A stretch of DNA of 19,414 bases from Candidatus Schekmanbacteria bacterium (GTDB lineage: Bacteria; CSSED10-310; JACPHN01), in NCBI GenBank assembly GCA_016188575.1, contig JACPHN010000211.1:1-19414 (forward strand), in the 5' to 3' direction. The notes below the pieces were generated by a model that did no database searches, was not told the DNA's origin, and worked only from the letters and a program-made list of their open reading frames with translations. Each line of letters begins with the position of its first letter. Positions within the stretch are counted from its first letter, which is position 1. A program made the translations under genes and the position numbers. This document shows, in pieces, positions 7,608 through 15,383 of this stretch.

Positions 7608-9673
7608 ACGACACCCGCATCGACGCGATCGCCGCCGGCCGCTTCGAGCTCGGCGATCTTCTCGGCGCCGGAGCCACAGGAACCGTATACCGCGGGTTCG
7701 ATCGCCAGACCGGCAACGATGTCGCCATCAAGCTGCTCCATCCCCACCTCGAAGCCGCCGAATCCCGGCACCGCCTACAGCGCGAAATCGCGCTCGTCGA
7801 AACGGTGCTCCACCCGAACATTGTGCGGCTCTACGAAGTGGTGTCCTTCCCGCCATCTATCGGTCTCGTGATGGAGCTTCTCGCCGGGGGAAGTCTCCGG
7901 CAGGCGCTGCAGCGCGGACCGTTGCCGTCCTTGCAACAATCGGTCGGTTGGCTCCGCGACATCGCCGCCGCGCTGGCGGCCGCGCATGGTCGTGTGCTCC
8001 TCCATCGCGACGTCAAGCCGCAAAACGTGCTTCTGACCGCGGATCACGCTGCGGCCAAGCTCGCCGACTTCGGCCTTGCCTTCAGTCTCGGCGAAGCGGC
8101 CGCGGGCGCGGAATCGACGCGCATCCACGCCGGCGAGCACGCGTTGCGCGGCACTCCTCTATACATGGCGCCCGAGGTCTTTCGCGGTGACTTCTACGAT
8201 CCGCGTTCAGACTTGTATTCTCTTGGCGTTGTCGCCTACGAGATGCTGACCGGCCGCCCACCCTTTCTGGCCGGCGGGGCCGTGGAAATCCAGTACCGCC
8301 ACAGGACGCAGGCCGCTCAGGCACCCAGCGCGCTGCGGGCCGACCTGCCGAAACGGCTCGACGAGCTGGTGCTCGCGTGCCTCGAAAAACGGCCCGAGGA
8401 TCGCGTCCAGACGGCGCAGGAGCTGGGGGAGGAGCTGGCCGCGATCGAGGCGATTGGCTGCTCGCCGGCGGCGCCTCGCGGAGTCGGCTTGCCGGGACGC
8501 CGGCGGGTTTCGGGGATCCGCGGCCGGCCGTGCCCGTCGTGTGGAGAGAGCATCCCGCCGCAGTTATCGGCCTGCCCCTGGTGCACCTCCCGCCCGTTCG
8601 CGAGCCTCGGTCGAGGACGCTATTGTGTGGTGTTGGAGCCGCCGATACCCGCCTCAGGATTGCGAACGGTGCTCGAAGGAATCGCCGGCGACCTCCCGGG
8701 GCTCTACCCGCTGCCGGTGAACGAGGCGATCCTCGAGGCTGTTGCCGTGGCGACGGGTCAGGCGGACCTGGACCGGGAAGAGGGACTCAGGCGCCTGCAC
8801 CTGCTTCCGTGCCTGCTCGTGGCGCGCCTGGACCGCGAAGACGCGGCGCACCTGGTCGCGCGGATCAGCGCCGTGGGCGGTCGCGCGAGAATCAGACGCT
8901 ACTTCAGGTATCTCGCATGGGGAGCGGCACTGCCCGGAATTCGGCACATCCGGGAAGCCGCTGCGCTGGGGCCGGCGGGAGTGGGCATTGGCGGCCTCAG
9001 CCTTGCCGCCGTGGCGATTGGCAAGGCAGGGTGGCGGCTCGCGATCGAGGGGTTGAGGCCCGAAGTCCTTACTGACCTCATCATCTGGTGCAAATTCGTG
9101 CCCGTTTTTGCAATGCTGCTCCTCTACGGAGTCTATCGCGCCGAGCTCCGGCTGCGGCGTCCGCTTGCGATCCTCGTGGATGGGGCCGGATCCCGGATCC
9201 GTGCAGCGCGGATGCCGCCCCCGCAGGCAGTGCTGCAGGCGGCCCGCTGCGTGTTGCCCACGCTCGAAGATCGCGGCATCCGCCGCATTACCGTCAGCGC
9301 CATGGCGATCGCCGCGCGCCTCAGGGAGCGCGCCCAGTCGGAGACCTGGGCGGCGATGGTCGACCGCGTTCTGGTTGGCGCGCTGGGTCTCGCCCTCGCC
9401 GCCCAGCAGGCCCGTGAGGAGCACCACCTTGCCGGTGGCGCGCAAGCGGAACGTGGCTTGCGCGCGTTTAGCCGGCTCGTGGGGTTGCGCGCGCGGCTCG
9501 ATCGACTGCTCGCGCTTGTCGAGCTTGGGGGCATGGACCAGAACCTTGCCGCGGGCGACCTCGACCGGCTCCTGCGCGAGGTCGAGCTCGAGGCCGAGCT
9601 CGTTGCGGAGGTTCGGGCCGCGGAGTCACCAGGCGAAAGCCCCCCAGAGATTGGCGCGGCGGCGCACGAATGA
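7604..9673 (+). CDS. Serine/threonine protein kinase with zinc ribbon and two membrane segments
   Basis: The protein has 689 residues from the GTG at 7604, which overlaps the upstream stop (GTGA); a GTG at 7598 is an alternative. All kinase landmarks are present: glycine loop GAGATG at 21-26, VAIK Lys43, alphaC Glu61, HRDVKPQN with Asp136, Lys138 and Asn141, DFG at 155-157, and GTPLYMAPE ending at 191. It should phosphorylate Ser or Thr in cytoplasmic targets, which are unknown. After the kinase come a zinc ribbon (C310-x2-C313, C324-x2-C327), a domain ending LLVARLDREDAAHLVARISAVGGRARI, two membrane segments (about 453-475 and 489-511) and a helical tail. There is no PASTA or other outer sensor domain, so input probably comes from the zinc ribbon, the tail or the pseudokinase. 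The same domain order in both genes shows tandem duplication. Confidence 0.9.
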   Translation: MNDTRIDAIAAGRFELGDLLGAGATGTVYRGFDRQTGNDVAIKLLHPHLEAAESRHRLQREIALVETVLHPNIVRLYEVVSFPPSIGLVMELLAGGSLRQALQRGPLPSLQQSVGWLRDIAAALAAAHGRVLLHRDVKPQNVLLTADHAAAKLADFGLAFSLGEAAAGAESTRIHAGEHALRGTPLYMAPEVFRGDFYDPRSDLYSLGVVAYEMLTGRPPFLAGGAVEIQYRHRTQAAQAPSALRADLPKRLDELVLACLEKRPEDRVQTAQELGEELAAIEAIGCSPAAPRGVGLPGRRRVSGIRGRPCPSCGESIPPQLSACPWCTSRPFASLGRGRYCVVLEPPIPASGLRTVLEGIAGDLPGLYPLPVNEAILEAVAVATGQADLDREEGLRRLHLLPCLLVARLDREDAAHLVARISAVGGRARIRRYFRYLAWGAALPGIRHIREAAALGPAGVGIGGLSLAAVAIGKAGWRLAIEGLRPEVLTDLIIWCKFVPVFAMLLLYGVYRAELRLRRPLAILVDGAGSRIRAARMPPPQAVLQAARCVLPTLEDRGIRRITVSAMAIAARLRERAQSETWAAMVDRVLVGALGLALAAQQAREEHHLAGGAQAERGLRAFSRLVGLRARLDRLLALVELGGMDQNLAAGDLDRLLREVELEAELVAEVRAAESPGESPPEIGAAAHE

Positions 9674-9721
9674 CCGCGCTGCCTGAATCCACCCCCTGTT
9701 TGGCGGCAAGCTGCCCGGAAA

Positions 9722-9770
9722 GTGCATCACAAAGCCTCCCCACCTCGCCGCCGGGACCGGGAGGGCGCTG
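9722..9770. repeat. Possible diverged copy C of the dispersed repeat
   Basis: GTGCATCACAAAGCCTCCCC followed by ACC resembles the start of copies A and B (GCGCATCRTGAAGACCCCCC then AYC) with about six differences. A C-rich then G-rich half follows (CCGCCGGGACCGGGAGGGCG). Like copy A it lies at a gene 3' end. Homology is suggestive only. Confidence 0.35.
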
Positions 9771-9886
9771 TCGTGTCGACGTCAAACCGGTGGTGGATTC
9801 AGGGCCGCACGCAAGCGGCTGCGTTTCCCATATGCCTACGCCGGCGGGTGGGGAAGGCCACAGGGAGGTCCTGGCCCAGCTCGGAC

Positions 9887-9915
9887 TTGCGCCCTTGCTC
9901 TGAATTCGATAAGAT
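9887..9915 (+). promoter_or_regulatory. Possible sigma70-type promoter for the ssp operon
   Basis: TTGCGC at 9887-9892 and TAAGAT at 9910-9915 are spaced by 17 bases, about 45 bases before the GTG of sspA. Each hexamer has four or fewer mismatch-free core positions, but the -10 patch is one of the few AT-rich spots in the region. This is motif matching only. Confidence 0.3.
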
Positions 9916-9961
9916 TTCGTTCGCGATTCGTGGCTCCCGCGTCCACTGAAATGACGAAGGC

Positions 9962-11153
9962 GTGAAGGAAGTCTACCTCGACAACAATGCGTCGGCACCG
10001 CCGCTCGAAGAGGTTTGTGTGGCGGTCCACACGGCTATGCGCGAGGGATTCGGCAACCCATCTTCCGCGCACGGGCGGGGGCGTGAGGCGCGGCGCGAGC
10101 TCGAGCTGGCCCGTGAGCGGGTTGCGGCGTTCCTGGGTGCAGAGACTCACCAGATCGTGTTCACATCGGGTGGCACCGAGGGCAATGCCACCGTCATGGG
10201 CGGGATGCTGCGGGGTGGCGTTGCCGGTCGGCTGGTGACCACGGTCGTGGAGCACGCTTCGATTCTGCGCCCCGCGGAGGCGCTGGCACGGACGGGTGTG
10301 GACGTGAGCTTCGTGCCGGTCGATGGCGACGGGCTGGTCGATTGCGACCAGGTCGAAGAAACCATCGGCGATTCACGAGCGTGTGTTTACACACACACAC
10401 ACACACACACCGCTCCTTTCTGTCCAGTGGGTCTGCGGTGAGACCGGCGTAGTCCAACCCCTCGCGCGTCTCGCCGCGATCGCGCACCGCAGCGGTGCCT
10501 CGCTGCATGTCGATGCCGCACAGGCAGTTGGCCGCCTGCCGATCGACCTGGCCGCGTTCCCGGGCATCGACTTCCTGACCTTCTCCGGGCACAAGCTCCA
10601 CGGCCCGCTCGGCACCGGCGTCCTGTATGCGCGCGAGCCGCGCTCACTGACACCGTTGCTGCTCGGTGGCGAACAGGAGCGCGGTGTCCGGTCCGGCACC
10701 GAGAACTTGCCCGGCATCGTCGGTCTGGCGCTGGCCTGCGAGCTGCGCCGGCGCGGTCTCCCCGAGGCCATCGCCCGCATGCGGCACCTCCGCGACCGGT
10801 TCGAGGCGCGGGTCATTGGCGAGGTCGTGGGCGCCGCCGTGAACGGGGCAGGTGCGCCCCGCGTCGGCAACACGAGCAACCTGCGATTTCTCGGCCTGGA
10901 CGGGCAGGCGCTACTCGCGCAGCTCGACCGCAGGGGAATTGCGTGCTCGCAAGGTTCTGCTTGCTCGAGCCGCCGGCCTCAGCCCTCGCACGTGCTGCGG
11001 GCGATGGGGCTATCCGAGGACGAAGCCTTCTCGAGCCTGCGCTTTTCGTTCTCTGTGCTCAACACCAACGAGGACGTCGAGCGGGCGGCGTGCGCCATAA
11101 AGGACGCAACCGCGCAGCTTCGGGCACTTCCGTCGCTCTTAGAGGCGCTGTGA
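9962..11153 (+). pseudogene. sspA: Cysteine desulfurase (SspA-like), split by a frameshift at an (AC)11 tract
   Basis: Two overlapping frames make one NifS/IscS-type enzyme of about 396 residues. The first frame (GTG 9962 to TGA 10441) gives YLDNNASAPP, NPSSAHGRG, FTSGGTEGN and VVEHASIL with the PLP-stacking His98. It then enters the AC tract as CVYTHTHTHT and stops 31 bases past it. The second frame, open to 11153, resumes at LLSVQWVCGETGVVQPL and keeps VDAAQAVGRLPID, the PLP lysine in TFSGHKLHG (codon 10593), GGEQERGVRSGTEN and the active cysteine in QGSACSS (codon 10962). Such enzymes pass persulfide sulfur to the PT machinery. Tracts of 9 or 12 AC units would join the frames; 10 or 11 do not. 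The usual ANNETG reads VCGETG here, so an Asn near PLP is missing. As written the gene is off; it could be phase-variable, decayed, or a sequencing error. Confidence 0.85.
10389..10410 (+). repeat. (AC)11 dinucleotide microsatellite inside sspA
   Basis: Eleven perfect AC units run from 10389 to 10410, preceded by GTGTGTTT, which can pair back on the tract. It is the only such simple repeat in the window and sits exactly where the desulfurase reading frame breaks. Dinucleotide tracts of this length are prone to slipped-strand mispairing. Confidence 0.95.
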
Positions 11154-11155
11154 CG

Positions 11156-12037
11156 ATGCGGTTTGCCGGTCATGAAACCTTTCCGATCCGCACCGGCTGG
11201 CTGAGCAAGGGGCTTCGACTCCTGGGACGGGCGGGCGGCGGGGCGTTCGACCGGCCCGACCTCGCCGACGAGCTGGGAGTCGGGAGGAACATGGCAAAAT
11301 CCATTCGCTTCTGGCTCGACGTGCTCGGCCTCGCCGGTCGCCGCGGGAAAGGCGACCCGCTCGAGCCAACGCCCCTCGGAAAGCTGGTGTGCGACCGCGA
11401 CCCCTATTTCCAGCACACGGCCACCTGGTGGGTGCTGCACGTCAACCTGGTCACCCACCGGGACGTGGCGGTGGCGTGGAGATGGTTCTTCAACGACTTC
11501 GCGCCCGAGCGATTCGATCGGCTGACTTGCTCAGAGGAGCTCGTCGCGGCACTGGAGCGCCAGGGCCAGCGCCTTCCCAGCCGCGAGACCGTCGCGCGAG
11601 AGGTGGCCTGCCTGCTGCAGAGCTACGCGACGCCCGTGCCAGCCGAACAGGAGGATCCGGAAGACGCCGCGGATTGCCCCCTTCGGCAACTCGGCCTGCT
11701 GTCGTGCCACCGGGACACCGGAGCCTACGATCGGCGGTTCGCGGCTCGGTGGGTTCCTCCAGAGCTGCTCGGTTACGTGCTGGCCCGCCGGTCCGGCGCC
11801 GGCCATGGCGGGACCGTGGAGCTTCCTTTCGCGGACTCCCTGGTCGCGGCCGAAGGGCCCGGGCGCGTTCTGGGACTCAACGCCGAGGGGCTGGCGGCGC
11901 TTGTCTCCCGGGCGGCGGAGGCGCTGGGTCCCGAGCAGGTGCGCTTCTTCCTGCTTGGCGGCGAGCGGATGATCGCTGTCGCCAATCGGTCGCCGGGGGC
12001 CTGGCTGGCGAGCTACTACGACCGCGTGGGAGTCTGA
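11156..12037 (+). CDS. sspB: DUF4007 protein, SspB-like phosphorothioation protein
   Basis: The protein has 293 residues from ATG 11156. A GTG at 11150 overlaps the sspA stop and would add two residues; AGAGG upstream could serve either. The N-terminus MRFAGHETFPIRTGWLSKGL is the DUF4007 signature (xFxGHETFxxRxxWLxKG). It is followed by a winged-helix-like part (DLADELGVGRNMAKSIRFWLDVLGL) and a middle segment with WWVLHVNLVTHRDVAVAWRWFFN. The C-terminal part is less distinct (LGLNAEGLAALVSRAAEALG, then RMIAVANRSPGAWLASYYDRVGV). In studied Ssp systems SspB is a DUF4007 protein reported to nick DNA during single-strand PT modification. Its place between the desulfurase and the large ATPase fits sspABCD order. 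The 1-base gap to the next start suggests coupling. The family is clear; the activity is by homology. Confidence 0.85.
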   Translation: MRFAGHETFPIRTGWLSKGLRLLGRAGGGAFDRPDLADELGVGRNMAKSIRFWLDVLGLAGRRGKGDPLEPTPLGKLVCDRDPYFQHTATWWVLHVNLVTHRDVAVAWRWFFNDFAPERFDRLTCSEELVAALERQGQRLPSRETVAREVACLLQSYATPVPAEQEDPEDAADCPLRQLGLLSCHRDTGAYDRRFAARWVPPELLGYVLARRSGAGHGGTVELPFADSLVAAEGPGRVLGLNAEGLAALVSRAAEALGPEQVRFFLLGGERMIAVANRSPGAWLASYYDRVGV

Positions 12038-12038
12038 G

Positions 12039-15000
12039 GTGGCGATCGGCACCGAGTTGCTGCGCTCCATCAACCTGCTCGCGGATCTTCGCGAACCGGC
12101 CCCCCTGGCGCGCTACCAACCGACGACCAAGGGCCTCAGGGTGGTGCAGGCAGTCCTGGAAGGGCGCCCCAGCCAGGCGACGCTGGTCATCGCTGCCTAC
12201 GGGAGCGGCAAATCTCTGGCGGCCGGGGTGGGTGGGCTACTCGTGGAGAGCTCCCACCAACACTCCAATCTGGTGTGGCCGCTGCTCCACCGCATTGAAG
12301 GCGTCGACGCGCCACTGGCGGAGCGCGCCCGCGAGCGCCTGCGGTCGCACCGCGGGGGACTGGTTCTGGTGCTCCACGGCCATGTGCCGAACGTGGCGGC
12401 GGAGATGTGGAAGCACGCGGAAAGCGAGCGTCATCTCCTCGAAAGCGGAGGTCCAGAGACGATGACTTCAGGTCTGGATTCTCGCTTCCGCGGGAATGGT
12501 GGCCGGAGCGGGAATCACGGAGGCGGTGGGAATGGCGACAACCGTGAGCTTCGCGAAGTGCTCGGCGCGCTGGTCGACAAGGCGAAGCGCGCCGGCGCGG
12601 ACCGGATCGCCGTGATCTGGGACGAATTCGGCCGCCACCTCGAGGGCCTGGTCGCCGACGGCCGCACGGCCGACCTGATGGCCGTTCAAGACCTCGCCGA
12701 ATGGGCCGCTCGCCAGTCGGCTCCCGCCGCGACCGTGACCCTGCTGCTGCACCAAAACCTCCTGAGCTACGCCAGTCGCCTGAATCAAGCCGCGCGCCAC
12801 GGGTGGCGGAAAATCGAAGGACGATTCGCCACGCTGCGCTTCGTCGAGGACAGCCGGGAGCTCTACGAGCTCATCGCCAGAGTCGTCGCCGCGGCGCGCC
12901 CTCAAGCGGCTCCGGCGTCGACGTCAGCACTTCTTGGCACGGCCGCCGCGCGGGCGTTGGAGCTCGGCTGGTATCGCGACCACGCCGACCCCGACTCACT
13001 CGCGAGCTTGCTCGCCGAGGCGTGGCCGTTGTCGCCAGCGGCACTGTACGCGCTACCACTGCTTTCGGCGCGAGTAGCCCAGAACGAGCGGACCACGTTT
13101 TCCTTCCTCGACCAGGCGGACCTCTCGCAGCCCGTCGGCCTCGAGCAGCTCTACGCCTATTTCAGCGAGGCCATGCGCGTCGACACCGGTCTCGGCGGCA
13201 CCCACCGCCGCTGGCTCGAAGCCGAGAGCGCACGCTCGCGCGCCGCGGACCTGGTTGAGCGCACCATCCTGGCGACCGCCTGTCTGCTGCAGCTCGGCAC
13301 AGGCGGGGAGCGGCGGCGGCTGCCACGCGCCGTGCTCGCCTACGCCGCATCCGCGGGCACCGGGCTCGCGGAGCCCGACGCCGAGGCGGGCATCGATCGG
13401 CTGCTCGGCCGCAAGCTGCTCCTGCATCGCCTCCGCAGCGACGACATCTCGATCTGGCACGGGGCGGACATCGACATTCGGAGCCGGCTCGACGAGGAAA
13501 AGGGGCGGCTGCAGGCCGACTTCCGCCTCCTGCCGTTTCTCGCGAAGGAGTGCCCCCCGCCGTTCTGCCGTCCCCTCGCCCACAACCTGGAACGCGGCAT
13601 CGGCCGCTACTTTGGAGGCCGCTACGTGCTGGCCAGCGACCTGCTGGCGCGCGGTGCCCGCCACCCTGCGCTCGCCCTGGCTCCGGGGGACGATGGCCGG
13701 CTCGTGTTCGCGATTGCCGAGACCCAGCAGCTCCGCGAAGCGGTGAGGGACTGCGCCGCGGGGTCCCTGACTGACGACCCTGGTATTGTACTGGTCGTTC
13801 CCGATCGTCCGCTCGAGGTTACCGAGGCTGCCCTGGAGCTGGCGGCGCTCGTCCAATTGCAAGGTAACGAGGAGCTGGTGGGGGCCGACCCGCTCGTGCT
13901 GCCAGAGCTGAAGGAGCTGACCGCCGTGGCCCGCGCCCACCTCCATCGTGTCCTGGCACAGCTCACGGACCCGGCGCGTCCGAGCGCGACGTTCTTCGCT
14001 CGCCAGCAAGCACATCGCATCGACGAAGCACACCCCGTCTCCTCGCTCCTGACCGCGCTCGCCGAAGCGCGTTTTCCGCATACCCCCCGTCTCGAAAGCG
14101 AGCTCGTCGTCCGCCATCGACTGACCCGCCCGATCGTCAACGCTCGCAAGAAGCTGATACTCGCGATCCTGGAGCGTACGGGATGGGCGAGCCTCGGGCT
14201 TGCGGGCATGACGACCCCAGACGCGTCCATTGCTCGCGCCGTGCTCGAGCGCCCCGGCCTTTACCGGGAGCGCGCGGGCCGCTGGTCGTGGGCGGTCCCG
14301 GAGGAAATCGCCGACGAAGGCTTGCGGCGCGTCTGGACGCGGCTACAGTCCTTCTTCGCACTGCCGGCGAGCGCGCCGAAACCCGTGGCCGCGCTGATCG
14401 ACGAGCTCCTGTCGCCACCCTACGGGCTGCGCCGCGGGGTCCTGCCCATCTTGTTTGCCGCGGCACTTCGCGCGTTCGGGCGCGCACTCGCGATTCGGGC
14501 CAATGGAGCCTATCTTCCCGACATCCTCGCCTCCGACGTCGAGGAAATCTGCAAGGACCCGGCGCGGTTCACGGTCGAGGTGCTGCCCCTCACCGCGGAT
14601 CTGAAAGCCTACCTCGAGGGCATCGTGGTCGAGCTTGGCGGTGGCGACGGCGCGGCGGTCGGCGACCAGGAGCTGGTGCGCGACGCCTTCGACGCCATCA
14701 ATGCGTGGAAGGCGCAACTACCGGCGGCCGCGCTCGCGGCGGAACACGTTGGTCCCAGGACTCGCGCCATGCAGCGGGCACTTCGGGGCTACCGCGACCC
14801 CGTGGAGCTGCTGTTCTGCCTGTTGCCCGCCGCTTCGGGCGCCCGGCGACCGAGCGCCGACGCCCTGGCCGGATTCCGCGAGGCGCGGCGCTCGCTCGAG
14901 AACGTGGTCGATGGCTATGCGGCCGAGGCGATCCAGGTCATCGGGGGCACGCTCAGGGTTGGTGCCAAGCCCGCAGACGACATCCTGCAGCGCGCCAGGG

Positions 15001-15383
15001 CCTGGGCCGATTGCTTTCGAGATGGCACCGTCGCCGCGGAAAAACTGGACCTGCCGAGCAGAAGTCTCCTCGCCGCCGCGCGCCAGGCCACCAGCAGTCG
15101 TCACACGGAGGTGTCGTTCGCACGTGCAGTCAGCACCCTGCTGCTGGGACGCGGATTCGAGAAGTGGGATGACCGCACCGCCGAACAGCTCGGTCAGGCG
15201 CTGCGAGCTCACGTCGACCGCATCGAGAGCGCCGCGATCGAGAATGATCGCGTTCCACCGAGCCTCGCGCCGATCCTGGAGGGACGGATCGAGAAGCTCG
15301 TGCTCCAGCTTCGCAATGCCATCGGCGCGGCAGCGACCGACCGCCTGTTGGAGCGGCTCAAGCACCAGGAAACGGCGCCGTGA
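12039..15383 (+). CDS. sspC: Large P-loop ATPase, SspC-like
   Basis: The protein has 1114 residues from the GTG at 12039, one base after the sspB stop, with GGGAG in the end of sspB as a likely ribosome site. Walker A is AAYGSGKS at 52-59 and Walker B is AVIWDEFG at 191-198. Between them, residues about 141-168 (GLDSRFRGN, then a Gly/Asn-rich run) are encoded by a REP-like element and look like an insertion. The rest is a long alpha-helical body with no further enzymatic motif that I recognise. In the Ssp scheme SspC is the ATPase that drives the modification complex with SspB and SspD. Position, size and the N-terminal NTPase support the name. The last bases overlap the sspD start as GTGA, implying translational coupling. 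The frame is intact, so the insertion may be tolerated in a loop. Confidence 0.8.
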   Translation: MAIGTELLRSINLLADLREPAPLARYQPTTKGLRVVQAVLEGRPSQATLVIAAYGSGKSLAAGVGGLLVESSHQHSNLVWPLLHRIEGVDAPLAERARERLRSHRGGLVLVLHGHVPNVAAEMWKHAESERHLLESGGPETMTSGLDSRFRGNGGRSGNHGGGGNGDNRELREVLGALVDKAKRAGADRIAVIWDEFGRHLEGLVADGRTADLMAVQDLAEWAARQSAPAATVTLLLHQNLLSYASRLNQAARHGWRKIEGRFATLRFVEDSRELYELIARVVAAARPQAAPASTSALLGTAAARALELGWYRDHADPDSLASLLAEAWPLSPAALYALPLLSARVAQNERTTFSFLDQADLSQPVGLEQLYAYFSEAMRVDTGLGGTHRRWLEAESARSRAADLVERTILATACLLQLGTGGERRRLPRAVLAYAASAGTGLAEPDAEAGIDRLLGRKLLLHRLRSDDISIWHGADIDIRSRLDEEKGRLQADFRLLPFLAKECPPPFCRPLAHNLERGIGRYFGGRYVLASDLLARGARHPALALAPGDDGRLVFAIAETQQLREAVRDCAAGSLTDDPGIVLVVPDRPLEVTEAALELAALVQLQGNEELVGADPLVLPELKELTAVARAHLHRVLAQLTDPARPSATFFARQQAHRIDEAHPVSSLLTALAEARFPHTPRLESELVVRHRLTRPIVNARKKLILAILERTGWASLGLAGMTTPDASIARAVLERPGLYRERAGRWSWAVPEEIADEGLRRVWTRLQSFFALPASAPKPVAALIDELLSPPYGLRRGVLPILFAAALRAFGRALAIRANGAYLPDILASDVEEICKDPARFTVEVLPLTADLKAYLEGIVVELGGGDGAAVGDQELVRDAFDAINAWKAQLPAAALAAEHVGPRTRAMQRALRGYRDPVELLFCLLPAASGARRPSADALAGFREARRSLENVVDGYAAEAIQVIGGTLRVGAKPADDILQRARAWADCFRDGTVAAEKLDLPSRSLLAAARQATSSRHTEVSFARAVSTLLLGRGFEKWDDRTAEQLGQALRAHVDRIESAAIENDRVPPSLAPILEGRIEKLVLQLRNAIGAAATDRLLERLKHQETAP
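12466..12535. repeat. REP-like palindromic element inserted in frame within sspC
   Basis: TCTGGATTCTCGCTTCCGCGGGAATG around 12473-12498 is a copy of the widespread proteobacterial palindrome GGATTCCCGCnnnnGCGGGAAT, with one stem mismatch. Two further GGGAAT units follow at about 12510 and 12528. It translates as LDSRFRGN plus a glycine-rich run, the well-known readthrough of this repeat. It keeps the sspC frame open. Confidence 0.7.

Larger units (their letters stand above)
9674..9961 (+). other. Intergenic region upstream of the Ssp locus
   Basis: This 288-base gap separates the kinase pair from the cysteine desulfurase. It contains a diverged repeat copy (9722-9770), a short inverted repeat (GCCGC ACGCAA GCGGC, near 9811-9826) that might help end the kinase transcript, and a relatively AT-rich patch at 9900-9930 with a promoter-like pair. 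No coding frame with recognisable content was seen. Confidence 0.5.

Noticed and set aside
10389-10410. AC tract read as a His-rich metal-binding segment of a short protein ending at 10441
   Set aside because: The second half of the desulfurase continues in the other frame with the catalytic residues, so the short protein is a frameshift product rather than a designed His-rich protein.
13053-14117. Minus-strand open frame (354 codons) inside sspC
   Set aside because: It is antisense to the conserved sspC frame, low-complexity in Arg, Glu and Gly, and has no family motif.
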